NCBI GenBank assembly: GCA_009835395.1
Contig: VXXM01000039.1
Location: forward strand, 80,943-144,942
Direction of reading: 5' to 3'
Source: Acidimicrobiia bacterium
Lineage (GTDB): Bacteria > Actinomycetota > Acidimicrobiia > Acidimicrobiales > CATQHL01
DNA: 64,000 nucleotides
Every line of letters starts with the position of its first letter. The stretch's first letter is position 1. The position numbers and the translations under genes were made by a program. A model generated the notes under the pieces. That model did not search any database and was not told the DNA's origin. It saw nothing but the letters and a program-made list of their open reading frames with translations. Below are positions 1 to 8,328 of this stretch, in pieces.

Positions 1-96
1 CAGCGCGTCTGCCACGTAGTTGAAGCGATCGGGCACTTCCAAGCGGAAGCGCCGCCGCAGTTCCTCGTACTGGGCGCGTGTGGGCATGGTCCTCAT
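1..96 (-). CDS. AMP-forming acyl-CoA synthetase, N-terminal fragment (runs off window)
   Basis: Only the first 32 codons are inside the window. The peptide begins MRTMPTRAQYEELRRRF and continues into a VPDRFNYVADAL stretch. This resembles the N-terminus of acyl-CoA synthetases of the medium-chain/benzoate ligase type, where a helix ending in an FN-x-A-D-x-(V/L) segment precedes the AMP-binding core. The ATG at 96 has a GAGGTGG ribosome-binding site 7 nt upstream; the in-frame ATG at 87 is the alternative. It follows the acyl-CoA dehydrogenase and ligase genes on the same strand with a 75-nt gap, so it probably belongs to the same fatty or branched acyl-CoA unit. No catalytic motif is visible, so the family call is provisional. 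Confidence 0.5.
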   Translation of the reverse strand, partial: MRTMPTRAQYEELRRRFRLEVPDRFNYVADAL

Positions 97-171
97 CCTG
101 TGGCCACCTCGCTGCCCGGGCAAATGTAGGCAGCGGCCGGTTGGCGGGATGCCGCTAGTGGGCCGTCGGGC

Positions 172-1317
172 TCAAACGGGGAGGCCGAGTTCCCGGCTGA
201 TGACGAGGCGCTGGATCTCGCTGGTTCCCTCGCCGATCTCGAGAATCTTGGCGTCGCGGTAGTAGCGGCTGACCGGGGTCTCGTCTATGAAGCCGTAACC
301 GCCGAAGATCTGCGTGGCCTCTCGGGTTGCGGCGACGGCCGCCTCGGTGGCCGCCAGCTTGGCCACGGCCGCCTCCTTGCCGTGCGGGGCACCGGCGTCG
401 AAGCGGCGGGCGGCCTCGTAGGTGGCCAGGCGGGAGGTCTCCAGCGCCACGGCCATATCTGCACACTTGAAGGCCACCGCCTGATAGGCGCCGATGGGGT
501 GGCCGAAGGCGGTGCGCTGGTTGGCGTAGGCGACGCACTCGTCGAGGCACGCGGCGATCAACCCCACAGCGAGGGCGGCGATGGCGATCCGCCCTGCGTC
601 GAGGGTTGCCAGGAACTGATGCGCGCCGCGGCCCCGCTGCCCGAGCAGGTGGTCCTCCGGCACCGTGCAGTCCTCGAGCGTCACGCCGTGCGTGTCCGAG
701 GCATGCCAGCCCATCTTGCGGTAGGGCGGCTCGACGATCAGGCCGGGTGTGCCCGCCGGCACGATGACGGTGGAGACCTCTTCCGGTCCGGTGCGAGCGG
801 TCACGGTGACGAGGCTCGTGATCGGCGTGCCGGAGTTGGTGATGAAGGCCTTCGCCCCGTTCAGCACCCACTGCCCGCCCCCGGGTCCGTCGCGGTGCTC
901 GGCACGGGTCGTCGTGGCGAACACGTCGGAGCCCCCGTCGGGTTCGGTCAGGCCGAAGGCGGCCAGCGCCCGCCCCGATGCCAGGTCCGGCAGCCATCGC
1001 TCCTTCTGGGCGTCGCTCCCGAAGCGGTGAATCGGCTCGGCCCCCAGCAACGTTCCGGCCTCCAGGGTGATGCCGAGGGACTGGTCGGCACGGCCGATCT
1101 CCTCGATGGCCAGGCAGAGCGTCACAAGGCCGGCCCCCGAGCCGCCCCAGCGCTCGGACACGAGCAGACCGAAGAGCCCCAACTTGCCCATCTCCTGCAC
1201 CACCTCGGTCGGGAAGCGGTGCTCGCGATCCCAGGTCTCGGCGTGGGGCGCGATGCGCTCGGTGGCGAAGTCGCGGACCACCTGGCGGAATTCGTCTTGT
1301 TCCGGTGTCAGTTCCAT
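172..1317 (-). CDS. acyl-CoA dehydrogenase
   Basis: A 381-aa FAD-dependent acyl-CoA dehydrogenase, the usual length, which would introduce the alpha-beta double bond of an acyl-CoA. Domains run in the normal order: N-terminal helical domain (MELTPEQDEFRQVVRDFA), central beta domain with FGLTEPDGGSD around residue 120, and C-terminal helical domain with the QIFGGYGF motif. The EGTSEIQR motif near the end carries the likely catalytic glutamate. The ATG at 1317 is preceded by GAGGACGG, and the ligase gene ends 10 nt upstream, so the two are co-transcribed. The immediate partner is an acyl-CoA ligase, which fits activation of a free acid followed by first-step oxidation. The chain-length or branched substrate cannot be read from sequence. 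Confidence 0.93.
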   Translation of the reverse strand: MELTPEQDEFRQVVRDFATERIAPHAETWDREHRFPTEVVQEMGKLGLFGLLVSERWGGSGAGLVTLCLAIEEIGRADQSLGITLEAGTLLGAEPIHRFGSDAQKERWLPDLASGRALAAFGLTEPDGGSDVFATTTRAEHRDGPGGGQWVLNGAKAFITNSGTPITSLVTVTARTGPEEVSTVIVPAGTPGLIVEPPYRKMGWHASDTHGVTLEDCTVPEDHLLGQRGRGAHQFLATLDAGRIAIAALAVGLIAACLDECVAYANQRTAFGHPIGAYQAVAFKCADMAVALETSRLATYEAARRFDAGAPHGKEAAVAKLAATEAAVAATREATQIFGGYGFIDETPVSRYYRDAKILEIGEGTSEIQRLVISRELGLPV

Positions 1318-1327
1318 GGTGCCGTCC

Positions 1328-2980
1328 TCAGGCGTGCTCGATCGTGGCCGGCTCGTGCAGTCCCAACTCCTCGATGGCCATCTCCCGCATACGGAACTTC
1401 TGGATCTTCCCGGTCACGGTCATGGGGAAGTCCTGGGCGAACTTGACGTAGCGGGGGATCTTGTAGTGGGCGATGCGGCCACGGCAGAACTCCCTGATGT
1501 CCTCGGCCGTCGTGGCGGTCTCGTGGCGCAGCTTCACCCAGGCCATCAGCTCCTCCCCGTAGCGCTCGTCGGGCACCCCGATCACCGACACGTCCGCGAC
1601 GTTGGGGTGGGTGAAAAGGAACTCCTCCACCTCGCGGGGGTAGATGTTCTCGCCGCCCCTGATCACCAGATCCTTGATCCGACCGACGATGTTGAGGTAC
1701 CCGTCGGCGTCCATGATCGCCAGGTCGCCGGTGTGCATCCAACCGTCCGCGTCGATGACCTCGGCGGTGCGTTCGGGATCGTTCCAGTAGCCCTGCATCA
1801 CCGAGTAGCCGCGAGTGAGCAGCTCGCCGGGCGCGCCCCGGGGCATGCATTCCCCCGAGTCGGGGTCGATGACCTGGATCTCGACGTGGGGATGCACTCT
1901 CCCGACCGTGGCGACGCGGGACTCGATGGAGTCGTCGTGCGTGCTCTGAGTCGACACTGGGGATGTCTCGGTCATGCCGTAGCAGATCGTCACCTCGTCC
2001 ATGTGCATGTCACTGACGACCCGCTTCATGACCTCCACCGGGCAGGGCGAGCCCGCCATGATCCCGGTTCGCAGGCTCGACAGGTCGTAGGCGGCGAAGT
2101 CCTCGTGCCCCAGCACGGCGATGAACATCGTCGGCACCCCGTAGAGGCTGGTGCAGCGCTCGGCCTCGCAGGCCTCCAGTACGGCGGTGGGTCCGAAGCC
2201 GGCCGAGGGGATGACCATGCAGGCGCCGTGGGTGGTGCAGGCCAGGTTTCCGAGCACCATCCCGAAGCAGTGGTAGAAGGGCACCGGGATGCAGACCCGG
2301 TCGTCGGGGGTGTAGCGGCAGCGCTCACCGACGAAGAACCCGTTGTTCAGGATGTTGCGGTGCGTCAGCGTGGCGCCCTTCGGGAATCCCGTCGTGCCGC
2401 TGGTGTACTGGATGTTGATGGGGTCATCGGCGTCCAGGCCGGCGGCTCGCCGGCGTAACTCGTCGACGCTGACGTCGCCCGCCCGCTCGAGCAGCGCAGG
2501 CCAGTCGCCGGGCCCCCGCTGAAGGTCGTCCAGCCAGATCACCCGCCTGGTGGGCACCCGGTCGGCCACCTCGCCGTAGAGAGCCTCGTAGTCCGAGGTG
2601 CCGTGGGTGCGGGCCGACACAAGCAGCGACACGCCCGACTGGCACAGCGCGTACTCCAGTTCCGCTGTCCGGTAGGCGGGATTGATGTTCACGAGGATCG
2701 CGCCGATGGCGGCCGTGGCGTACTGCACCAACACCCATTCAGCGCGGTTGGGGCTCCAGATGCCCACCCGATCACCCTGTTGGACCCCCAACGCCATCAG
2801 CCCGCGGGCCACCTCGTCGGTGGCCTGCCGGAACTCGCCGTAGCTGAAGCGCAGTCCTTGATGGCGCGACACCAGCGCCTCGGCATCGGGATGGTTGAGG
2901 GCGGTGCCGGTGAGGTTGTCGTAGATGGTGTCGCTGAGGAGCGCAGGGGTGCGCTCACCCGCGGCACGGGATGCTGTCAT
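1328..2980 (-). CDS. AMP-binding fatty-acyl-CoA ligase (FadD-like)
   Basis: A 550-aa adenylate-forming ligase that converts a free carboxylic acid to its CoA thioester with ATP. Visible motifs are the P-loop [12 protein letters not shown] around residue 190, YGMTETSP around 330, the hinge [16 protein letters not shown], and the C-terminal lysine motif [19 protein letters not shown] ribosome-binding site about 9 nt upstream supports the ATG at 2980; the reading frame extends 13 codons further but without a better signal. It lies 10 nt upstream of the acyl-CoA dehydrogenase in the same operon. The closest family pattern is the medium/long-chain AMP-binding group also used for propionate and butyrate homologues, so substrate range is open. 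Confidence 0.92.
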   Translation of the reverse strand: MTASRAAGERTPALLSDTIYDNLTGTALNHPDAEALVSRHQGLRFSYGEFRQATDEVARGLMALGVQQGDRVGIWSPNRAEWVLVQYATAAIGAILVNINPAYRTAELEYALCQSGVSLLVSARTHGTSDYEALYGEVADRVPTRRVIWLDDLQRGPGDWPALLERAGDVSVDELRRRAAGLDADDPINIQYTSGTTGFPKGATLTHRNILNNGFFVGERCRYTPDDRVCIPVPFYHCFGMVLGNLACTTHGACMVIPSAGFGPTAVLEACEAERCTSLYGVPTMFIAVLGHEDFAAYDLSSLRTGIMAGSPCPVEVMKRVVSDMHMDEVTICYGMTETSPVSTQSTHDDSIESRVATVGRVHPHVEIQVIDPDSGECMPRGAPGELLTRGYSVMQGYWNDPERTAEVIDADGWMHTGDLAIMDADGYLNIVGRIKDLVIRGGENIYPREVEEFLFTHPNVADVSVIGVPDERYGEELMAWVKLRHETATTAEDIREFCRGRIAHYKIPRYVKFAQDFPMTVTGKIQKFRMREMAIEELGLHEPATIEHA

Positions 2981-3034
2981 GGGCGTTTCTCCTCCTGTCA
3001 GTTTCTCGCGCCGTCCCACCGGCGCTCGTCCTCC

Positions 3035-3739
3035 TCAGATGGCCATGTAGCGGCGCTGCAGGTCCCGGTCGGCGGCCAGTTCGGCGGTGGCGACCTTCGC
3101 CACCAACTCGCCCTTCACCATGACGTGCGCCGTCTCGGCCAGGCGCGCCGCGAAGTCCAGGTTCTGCTCCACCAGCACCAGGGCGATGTGACGCTCGGCG
3201 CGGGCGCGTGCGAGCACGGCGGCGATCTCATCCAGGATCGACGGCTGGATGCCCTCGGAGGGCTCGTCCAGCAGCAGCAGTCGCGGCTCTGTGGCCAGTG
3301 CCCGCGCCAGCGCCAGCAGTTGCTGCTGGCCGCCGCTGAGGCCGGCCGCCTTGCTGTTGGCCATGGTCGCGAGCGTGGGAAAGTCCGCCAGCAGGCGCTC
3401 GGTGGTTGCGGCCGCGTCGGCAGGCCGCTGCGCAGCCGGACCCACCCGCAGATTCTCCCGCACGGTGAGTCCGCCGAAGATGCCCCGGCCCTGCGGCACG
3501 TGGCTGACCCCGAGGCGCGCCCGCCGGAACGCCGAGAGCGACGAGACGTCGCTGCCGTCGATGCTGATGCTGCCGCGCTGCAGCGGGAGCAGCCCGGCGA
3601 TGCAGCGCAGCAGTGTCGACTTGCCCACGCCATTGCGACCCAACACAGCCGTGCATTCGCCGGCGGACACCTCCAGCGCCACCGAGTGGAGTACACGCAC
3701 CGAGCCGTAGCCGGCTTGCACGTCAGCCAGCGTCAGCAT
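3035..3739 (-). CDS. livF: branched-chain amino acid/amide ABC transporter ATPase, LivF type
   Basis: The second ATPase of a Liv/Urt-type importer, 234 aa from the ATG at 3739, the usual LivF length. It shows Walker A GRNGVGKST, the signature LSGGQQQLLALARAL, Walker B LLLLDEPSEGIQP and the H-loop region ALVLVEQNL. An in-frame ATG at 3781 would add 14 glycine-rich residues. I prefer 3739 because the family starts with a hydrophobic strand (MLTLADVQAGYG). Its start overlaps the end of the fused LivM-LivG gene by 17 nt, which implies translational coupling. It would hydrolyse ATP in the cytoplasm as the heterodimer partner of the LivG domain encoded just upstream. Confidence 0.9.
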   Translation of the reverse strand: MLTLADVQAGYGSVRVLHSVALEVSAGECTAVLGRNGVGKSTLLRCIAGLLPLQRGSISIDGSDVSSLSAFRRARLGVSHVPQGRGIFGGLTVRENLRVGPAAQRPADAAATTERLLADFPTLATMANSKAAGLSGGQQQLLALARALATEPRLLLLDEPSEGIQPSILDEIAAVLARARAERHIALVLVEQNLDFAARLAETAHVMVKGELVAKVATAELAADRDLQRRYMAI

Positions 3740-5699
3740 TGCCTCGCCCGGCGTGCTCGCCCCGCCCGCCCGGCTGCTCATTGCCGCGGCCCAGGTAGAT
3801 GTTGAGCACGCGCTCGTCGCGGCTCAATTCGTCGAAGCTGCCCTGCGTGAACAGTCCGCCCATGTGCAGCACGGTGATGGGCGCATCGAGGCGGCGCACG
3901 AACTCCATGTCGTGCTCCACCACGACCACGGTGGCGCGGCTCCGCAGCCGGGCGATGAGTTGGGTGGTCTGCTCGGTCTCGTCGCGGGTCATGCCGGCGG
4001 TGGGCTCGTCGAGCAGGATCACCGAGGGTCCGGTGGCGAGCACCATGCCGATCTCCAGCCACTGCCGCTGCCCATGAGCCAGCGCGCCGGCCGGCAGGTC
4101 GGCGGCCTCCGAGAGCCCCAGTTGGGCGAGGATCCGGCCGGCATGCCGCCGTGCCGCCGCCCGGTCGCCGCATGCCGCATAGGCGGCCAGCCACAGGTTC
4201 TCCCGCGTTGCCAGGGCGCCGTAAACGCTCGGGACCTGCATCTTGATGCCGAGCCCCAGGCGCGCCCGGCGGTGCGGCCCGAGCCGGGTGATGTCCTCGC
4301 CGTTCAACAGGACGGTGCCCCCCGTCACCTGGTGATAGCCGGTCAGAACACCGAACAGGGTGCTCTTGCCCGCGCCGTTGGGGCCGATGATGCACGAGGC
4401 CTGGTAAGGCGCGAAGTCCAGACTGACGTCGTCGAGGGCGGTCACGCCGCCGAACCGTTTCGATACCCCGCGCACCTCCAGCCGCGCTCCGGCGCCGGCC
4501 GCCTCGACGGGCTCGCCGGCATCGGTGTCGATCCCGGCTGCGGATCCCGACTCGAAGTCACCGCCGAGTTGCGCAGCGCTCCAGCCGTCGCCCCTGATCT
4601 CCGAGACCGCGTCCGCGGGTTGGAGCCGGTCCTGTCCCTGCATGGACCCCGGCTGCCGCCGGAATGACGGGCCGAGGCGCGCAGCCATGACGGCGGGGCG
4701 CAGGTGTTCCCGCCACAGGCGGCCCAGGGTGGGCACCACGCCGCCTCGCAGCCCCAGGACGATGCCGATCAGCAGGGCGCCGACCACGATGGCTTCCCGG
4801 TCTCCGCTGGGGCCGCCGAGCCCTGAGGAGAGCCCTTCCACGATCACCACGCCCACGAAGGCGCCCCCGACGGAGAACCGCCCGCCGACCAGCGTCCAGA
4901 TGACCACCAGGGCGGCCGGCTTGAGCGAGAACACCGTGGGGCTCATGAAGCGGCCCCAGGCCGCGTAGAAGCCGCCGGCCAGACCGGCGATGGCTCCGCC
5001 CAGGGTGAATACCAGCAGCTTGTGCCGGCGCACGTCGTAGCCGAGGAGGCTGCTGCGGGTCTCGTTCTCGCGCACCGCCGCGGCGATGCGTCCGAACGGC
5101 CGCCGCCCGGCGAACCGCAACGCCAACGCCAGGACCAGCGCCACGCAGGTGCAGACGGCGAAGAACTGCACCCGCGTCAGGGTCGTCGGGTCGCCGCCGG
5201 GGAGCCGGTAGGTAATGCGGGGAATCCGGGTCATCCCGTTGTAACCCCCGAGAACGGCGTCGCCGATGCGGTAGGCCGACCCCGCTGTGCTGTTGACGAT
5301 GGCGAACAGCACCAGCGCCGTGGCCAGCGTCACGATCGCCACGTAGACGTTGGAGAGGTTGCCGTAGAACATGAAGTAGCCGAGCGCGGCGGCGAAGACG
5401 GCTCCGGCAACCGCGGCCACGACGAGCGCCGAGAGGGTCTCGCCGGTGTGTTCGGCGAGATTCAGGGCGAAGACCCCGTAGCTGTAGCCGCCGATGCCGT
5501 ACACCGCCGCCTGGCCGAAGCTGAAGATGCCGCAGTAACCCCACACCAGCACCAGCGACAGCGCCAGGATCACCTCGATCGCCCAGAGCGTCCACTCGAA
5601 GGCAGTGAACTCGGCCACCAGGTTTCCCGCCAGCACCAGCACGCCGCCGGCCACGGCCGCCACGGCCAGGTCGACGACGCCTGCGCTCCGGGTCCTCAT
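3723..5699 (-). CDS. fused ABC permease-ATPase (LivM-LivG)
   Basis: A 658-aa protein joining two normally separate Liv-type importer subunits. Residues 1 to about 315 form a LivM permease with many hydrophobic segments, including the family hallmark GYCGIFSFGQAAVYGIGGY and the later GGAIAGLAGGFYA. An acidic, low-complexity linker of about 70 residues follows. Residues from about 390 form a LivG ATPase with IIGPNGAGKST, the signature-like LAHGQRQWLEIG, Walker B VILLDEPTAGM and the H-loop VVVEHDMEFV. The ATG at 5699 overlaps the livH stop by 4 nt. The linker reads as continuous protein in frame, so the fusion is not an annotation artefact of a missed stop. The frame extends upstream of 5699, but that part is a shadow of livH. 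Confidence 0.9.
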   Translation of the reverse strand: MRTRSAGVVDLAVAAVAGGVLVLAGNLVAEFTAFEWTLWAIEVILALSLVLVWGYCGIFSFGQAAVYGIGGYSYGVFALNLAEHTGETLSALVVAAVAGAVFAAALGYFMFYGNLSNVYVAIVTLATALVLFAIVNSTAGSAYRIGDAVLGGYNGMTRIPRITYRLPGGDPTTLTRVQFFAVCTCVALVLALALRFAGRRPFGRIAAAVRENETRSSLLGYDVRRHKLLVFTLGGAIAGLAGGFYAAWGRFMSPTVFSLKPAALVVIWTLVGGRFSVGGAFVGVVIVEGLSSGLGGPSGDREAIVVGALLIGIVLGLRGGVVPTLGRLWREHLRPAVMAARLGPSFRRQPGSMQGQDRLQPADAVSEIRGDGWSAAQLGGDFESGSAAGIDTDAGEPVEAAGAGARLEVRGVSKRFGGVTALDDVSLDFAPYQASCIIGPNGAGKSTLFGVLTGYHQVTGGTVLLNGEDITRLGPHRRARLGLGIKMQVPSVYGALATRENLWLAAYAACGDRAAARRHAGRILAQLGLSEAADLPAGALAHGQRQWLEIGMVLATGPSVILLDEPTAGMTRDETEQTTQLIARLRSRATVVVVEHDMEFVRRLDAPITVLHMGGLFTQGSFDELSRDERVLNIYLGRGNEQPGGRGEHAGRGNADAG

Positions 5700-6568
5700 A
5701 CCAGACCTCCCCGCCGGCGGCCACCGGTAAGTCCCTGGGGCAGGAAGCGCAGGATCACTATGGCGGCCACCAGCAGCATCGCCTGGCCGATGACCGGGGT
5801 GTAGCTGCGGCTCACGAGGTTCTCGACGGCGCCCAGGGCGGTGCTGGTCCCAACCGTTCCGGCCAGGAAGGCGGGGCCGCCCACGATGACCGCCATGAAG
5901 GACCGGGCCACGTACAGCTGGCCCATCGTGGGGATCACCCCCACCACCGGCGCCAGCACCGCCCCGGCGGCTCCCGCCAGCCCGGCGCCGTAGGCGAAGG
6001 TCCACGTGGCGACCCGGCGAGTGTTCACGCCCAGGCCGGCGGCCATGTCAGGATTCTGGGCGGCGGCCCGGGTCAGCAGCCCGTAGCGGGTGCGGCGCGT
6101 CACCAGCCAGGTCAGCCCCGCCAGCGTCCAGGGCACCCCGATCAGCACCAGGTTGTACTCCGACATCGAGTAGTCCCCCACGCCGAAGCTGCCTAGCGGG
6201 GTGGGGATGCCCTCGGTCACCGACCCGTAGACGAGATCGGCCAGCTGCACGAGGACCAGCGACAGCCCCCAGGTCGCCAGCATGGTGTCGGCGGGGCGCT
6301 CGTAGAGGTGGCGGATCAGTGCCAACTCCACCACGAGTCCGAACGCGGCGGTGACCGTCACCGCGATCAGCATGGCGCCCCAGAGTCCGACGCCGGCCCG
6401 CGTGGCGGTCAGGGTGGCGAACGCCCCGAACATGATGAACTCGCCGTGGGCCAGGTTGATCACCCGCCGCAAGCCGAACACCACCGCCAGCCCGAGTGAC
6501 ACCAGCAGCAGCACCGAGACGGTGGTGACCAGCGAGAAGCCGGCATTGAACGCCCCGTCGGCGGTCAT
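5696..6568 (-). CDS. livH: branched-chain amino acid/amide ABC transporter permease, LivH type
   Basis: A 290-aa inner-membrane permease with about eight hydrophobic segments. The family motif FGLRRVINLAHGEFIMFGAF lies near residues 31-50, and a second conserved block, GAGLAGAAGAVLAP, lies near residue 190. It pairs with the LivM half of the downstream fusion to form the membrane channel. Its stop overlaps the next start by 4 nt (5696-5699). The binding-protein gene lies 112 nt upstream, separated by a strong hairpin. Substrate is set by the binding protein, which looks more like the urea/short-chain amide group than a classical leucine-binding protein. Confidence 0.92.
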   Translation of the reverse strand: MTADGAFNAGFSLVTTVSVLLLVSLGLAVVFGLRRVINLAHGEFIMFGAFATLTATRAGVGLWGAMLIAVTVTAAFGLVVELALIRHLYERPADTMLATWGLSLVLVQLADLVYGSVTEGIPTPLGSFGVGDYSMSEYNLVLIGVPWTLAGLTWLVTRRTRYGLLTRAAAQNPDMAAGLGVNTRRVATWTFAYGAGLAGAAGAVLAPVVGVIPTMGQLYVARSFMAVIVGGPAFLAGTVGTSTALGAVENLVSRSYTPVIGQAMLLVAAIVILRFLPQGLTGGRRRGGLV

Positions 6569-6623
6569 GGCTGCGATGTCCTCATCGTCTCATGGCAGCC
6601 GCAGGCGAGCACGGGACCGGCGC

Positions 6624-6663
6624 GGGCCGCCCTTCCCCGCTCGCCGGCGGGGAAGGGCGGCCC
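6624..6663 (-). terminator. 17-bp perfect hairpin between binding-protein and permease genes (attenuator)
   Basis: A perfect 17-bp GC-rich inverted repeat with a 6-nt loop lies in the 112-nt gap between the binding-protein stop and the livH start. There is no T-run after it, so it is not a classical intrinsic terminator. The position matches intercistronic hairpins in other ABC operons that stabilise or partly terminate the upstream binding-protein message, giving more binding protein than permease. That role is inferred from position. Confidence 0.6.
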
Positions 6664-6680
6664 AACGGGGCTCGGCGTCC

Positions 6681-8132
6681 TCAGGGAGTGAACTGCTCGT
6701 TGGTGTCGGGATTGGCCACAAGGTCGCACTGCTGCTGCTCGAATTCGGGGCCGACCGCCTCATAGGTGCGGATCACCTCGAATCCGTTGGCACCGTCGGT
6801 GACGGCGATGCGGATAGGAACCGTCACGTGGTGGGCGGCGCCGTCCATCACGACCAGGCCGCGTGGGCTCACGTAGGTGGTGCCCTTCTGCAGTTCGGCG
6901 ATGACCGCCTCCCGGTCGGTGGAACCGGCTCGCTCCACCGCCTCTGCCCACATATGCCAGCCGTCCCAGGTGTCCACCGCCAGATCGGTGATGTAGGGAT
7001 AGTCGCTGCCGTAGGCGTCCTGCCAGGCGGCCACGAACGCGGTGTTCTCCGGCGTGTCGAGCTCCTGGTAGTACGAGTAGGCCACGTACAGGTTCTCCTG
7101 GGCGGCGGGCTCGAGGGCGATGTGCTCGTTGCCCACGCCGAAAGTGGTGGACACGATCGTCATCTCCTCGGCGAGGCCGCTGGCCGCGAACTGGCTGTAG
7201 AAGGAGATGTGGGCACCGCCTACCAGGAAGCTGAATATCACGTCGGGGTCGGCCTCCTGGATGGCGCTGAGCGTCGTCCCGAACTCGCTCACATCGAGCG
7301 GGAAGAAGTCCGTGGCCAGGATCTCGGCGCCCACCGAGGGCGCGTACGCCTCGGCCCAGTCGGCGGAGATCTGGCCGTAGTTGTAGTCGGCGGCCACGAC
7401 GTAGACCCGCGGGCCGATGTTCTCCGCCGCCCAGCGCAGCAGCGGCTCCACCTGCTGGGTCGGCACGGTCCCGGTCACGAACGTGTTGATGTCGCAGACG
7501 CCGCCCTCGTAGAGCACGTTGTAGAAGTACAGCATCTCGGCGTCGTCGAACACGGGGCGGATCGCCTCGCGGGAGGCGCTGGTGATGCCGCCCTGCACGA
7601 CCGCCAGGTCCATCGAGGCCAGTCGCTCGGCACCGCTGATGTACTCGTTCTGGTCGGACTTCGAGTCCACCTCCACCAGTTCCAGCGTGCGCCCCAGCAC
7701 GCCGCCGCCGGCGTTGATGTGGTCGATGGCCAGGCGGGTGGCGTCCACCATCGGCGTGCCGTAGATGTTCAGCGGGCCGGTCTCGTCCAGGATGCTGCCC
7801 ACCCTGATCGGCTCGCCGCCGGCCGGCTCCGCAGGTGGTGCCGGCGGCGGTTCCGGCTCGGCGGCCGGCGCAGCCGGCGCAGGCTCGGGTGCGGCAGCGG
7901 GCTCGGCCGGCTCCGGAGGCGGGGGTGGCTCGGGCGCGGTCTCGGTGGCCGCGGGTGCGGGTGCCGGTGCCGGCGTGACGGCCGGCTCGTCGTCGCCGTC
8001 CCCGCAGGCCGCCGCCAGCAGGACCACGGCGCAGAGAGCGCCGGCGACGAGAGTCAGGCGGCGCCGGTGGCACCAACCCGGACGGCTCGGCGAGCGGAAA
8101 CGGATTGGTTCGAGTCGGGCTTTGTCGGTCAT
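6681..8132 (-). CDS. periplasmic/lipoprotein substrate-binding protein, UrtA/FmdD/AmiC-like
   Basis: A 483-aa binding protein (Peripla_BP_5 type). An arginine-rich N-terminus is followed by a hydrophobic segment ending in LLAAACGDGDD, a lipobox with Cys at the expected site. About 70 Pro/Ala/Glu-rich residues then tether the domain to the membrane. The mature domain starts at IRVGSILDETGPLNIYG and includes NVLYEGGVCDINTFVTG and AADYNYGQISADWAE, which resemble the urea/short-chain amide-binding branch more than leucine-binding LivJ. The ATG at 8132 has a GGGGAGAGG ribosome-binding site; the frame upstream of it is antisense to the carboxylase gene. It is first in the operon with livH, livMG and livF. 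Urea, short-chain amide or amino acid are all possible ligands. Confidence 0.88.
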   Translation of the reverse strand: MTDKARLEPIRFRSPSRPGWCHRRRLTLVAGALCAVVLLAAACGDGDDEPAVTPAPAPAPAATETAPEPPPPPEPAEPAAAPEPAPAAPAAEPEPPPAPPAEPAGGEPIRVGSILDETGPLNIYGTPMVDATRLAIDHINAGGGVLGRTLELVEVDSKSDQNEYISGAERLASMDLAVVQGGITSASREAIRPVFDDAEMLYFYNVLYEGGVCDINTFVTGTVPTQQVEPLLRWAAENIGPRVYVVAADYNYGQISADWAEAYAPSVGAEILATDFFPLDVSEFGTTLSAIQEADPDVIFSFLVGGAHISFYSQFAASGLAEEMTIVSTTFGVGNEHIALEPAAQENLYVAYSYYQELDTPENTAFVAAWQDAYGSDYPYITDLAVDTWDGWHMWAEAVERAGSTDREAVIAELQKGTTYVSPRGLVVMDGAAHHVTVPIRIAVTDGANGFEVIRTYEAVGPEFEQQQCDLVANPDTNEQFTP

Positions 8133-8328
8133 GGTCCTCTCCCCGGACGATGTGCGCGACACGGCGCTTGGATCGCCGCGCGGGAACCGACGCGGTCCCC
8201 GTGGGCGCATTCGATCAGTCCGGCGAACGCGGCGACACCCCCATTTGCAGGTTTCTGCGCTATCCGCGCCGGATAGGGCATGGTCGCCGAGGGCAGCCGT
8301 AGGCTGGCCGCGTGCGGCGGGGGATGCC

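Noticed and set aside
1067..2458. Long plus-strand open frame antisense to the acyl-CoA ligase
   Set aside because: It is a high-GC shadow with low-complexity His/Asp/Val content and no domain; the minus strand encodes the ligase.
5700..6005. Upstream extension of the fused LivM-LivG protein
   Set aside because: It is the other frame of livH; the ATG at 5699 overlaps the livH stop as in coupled operons.
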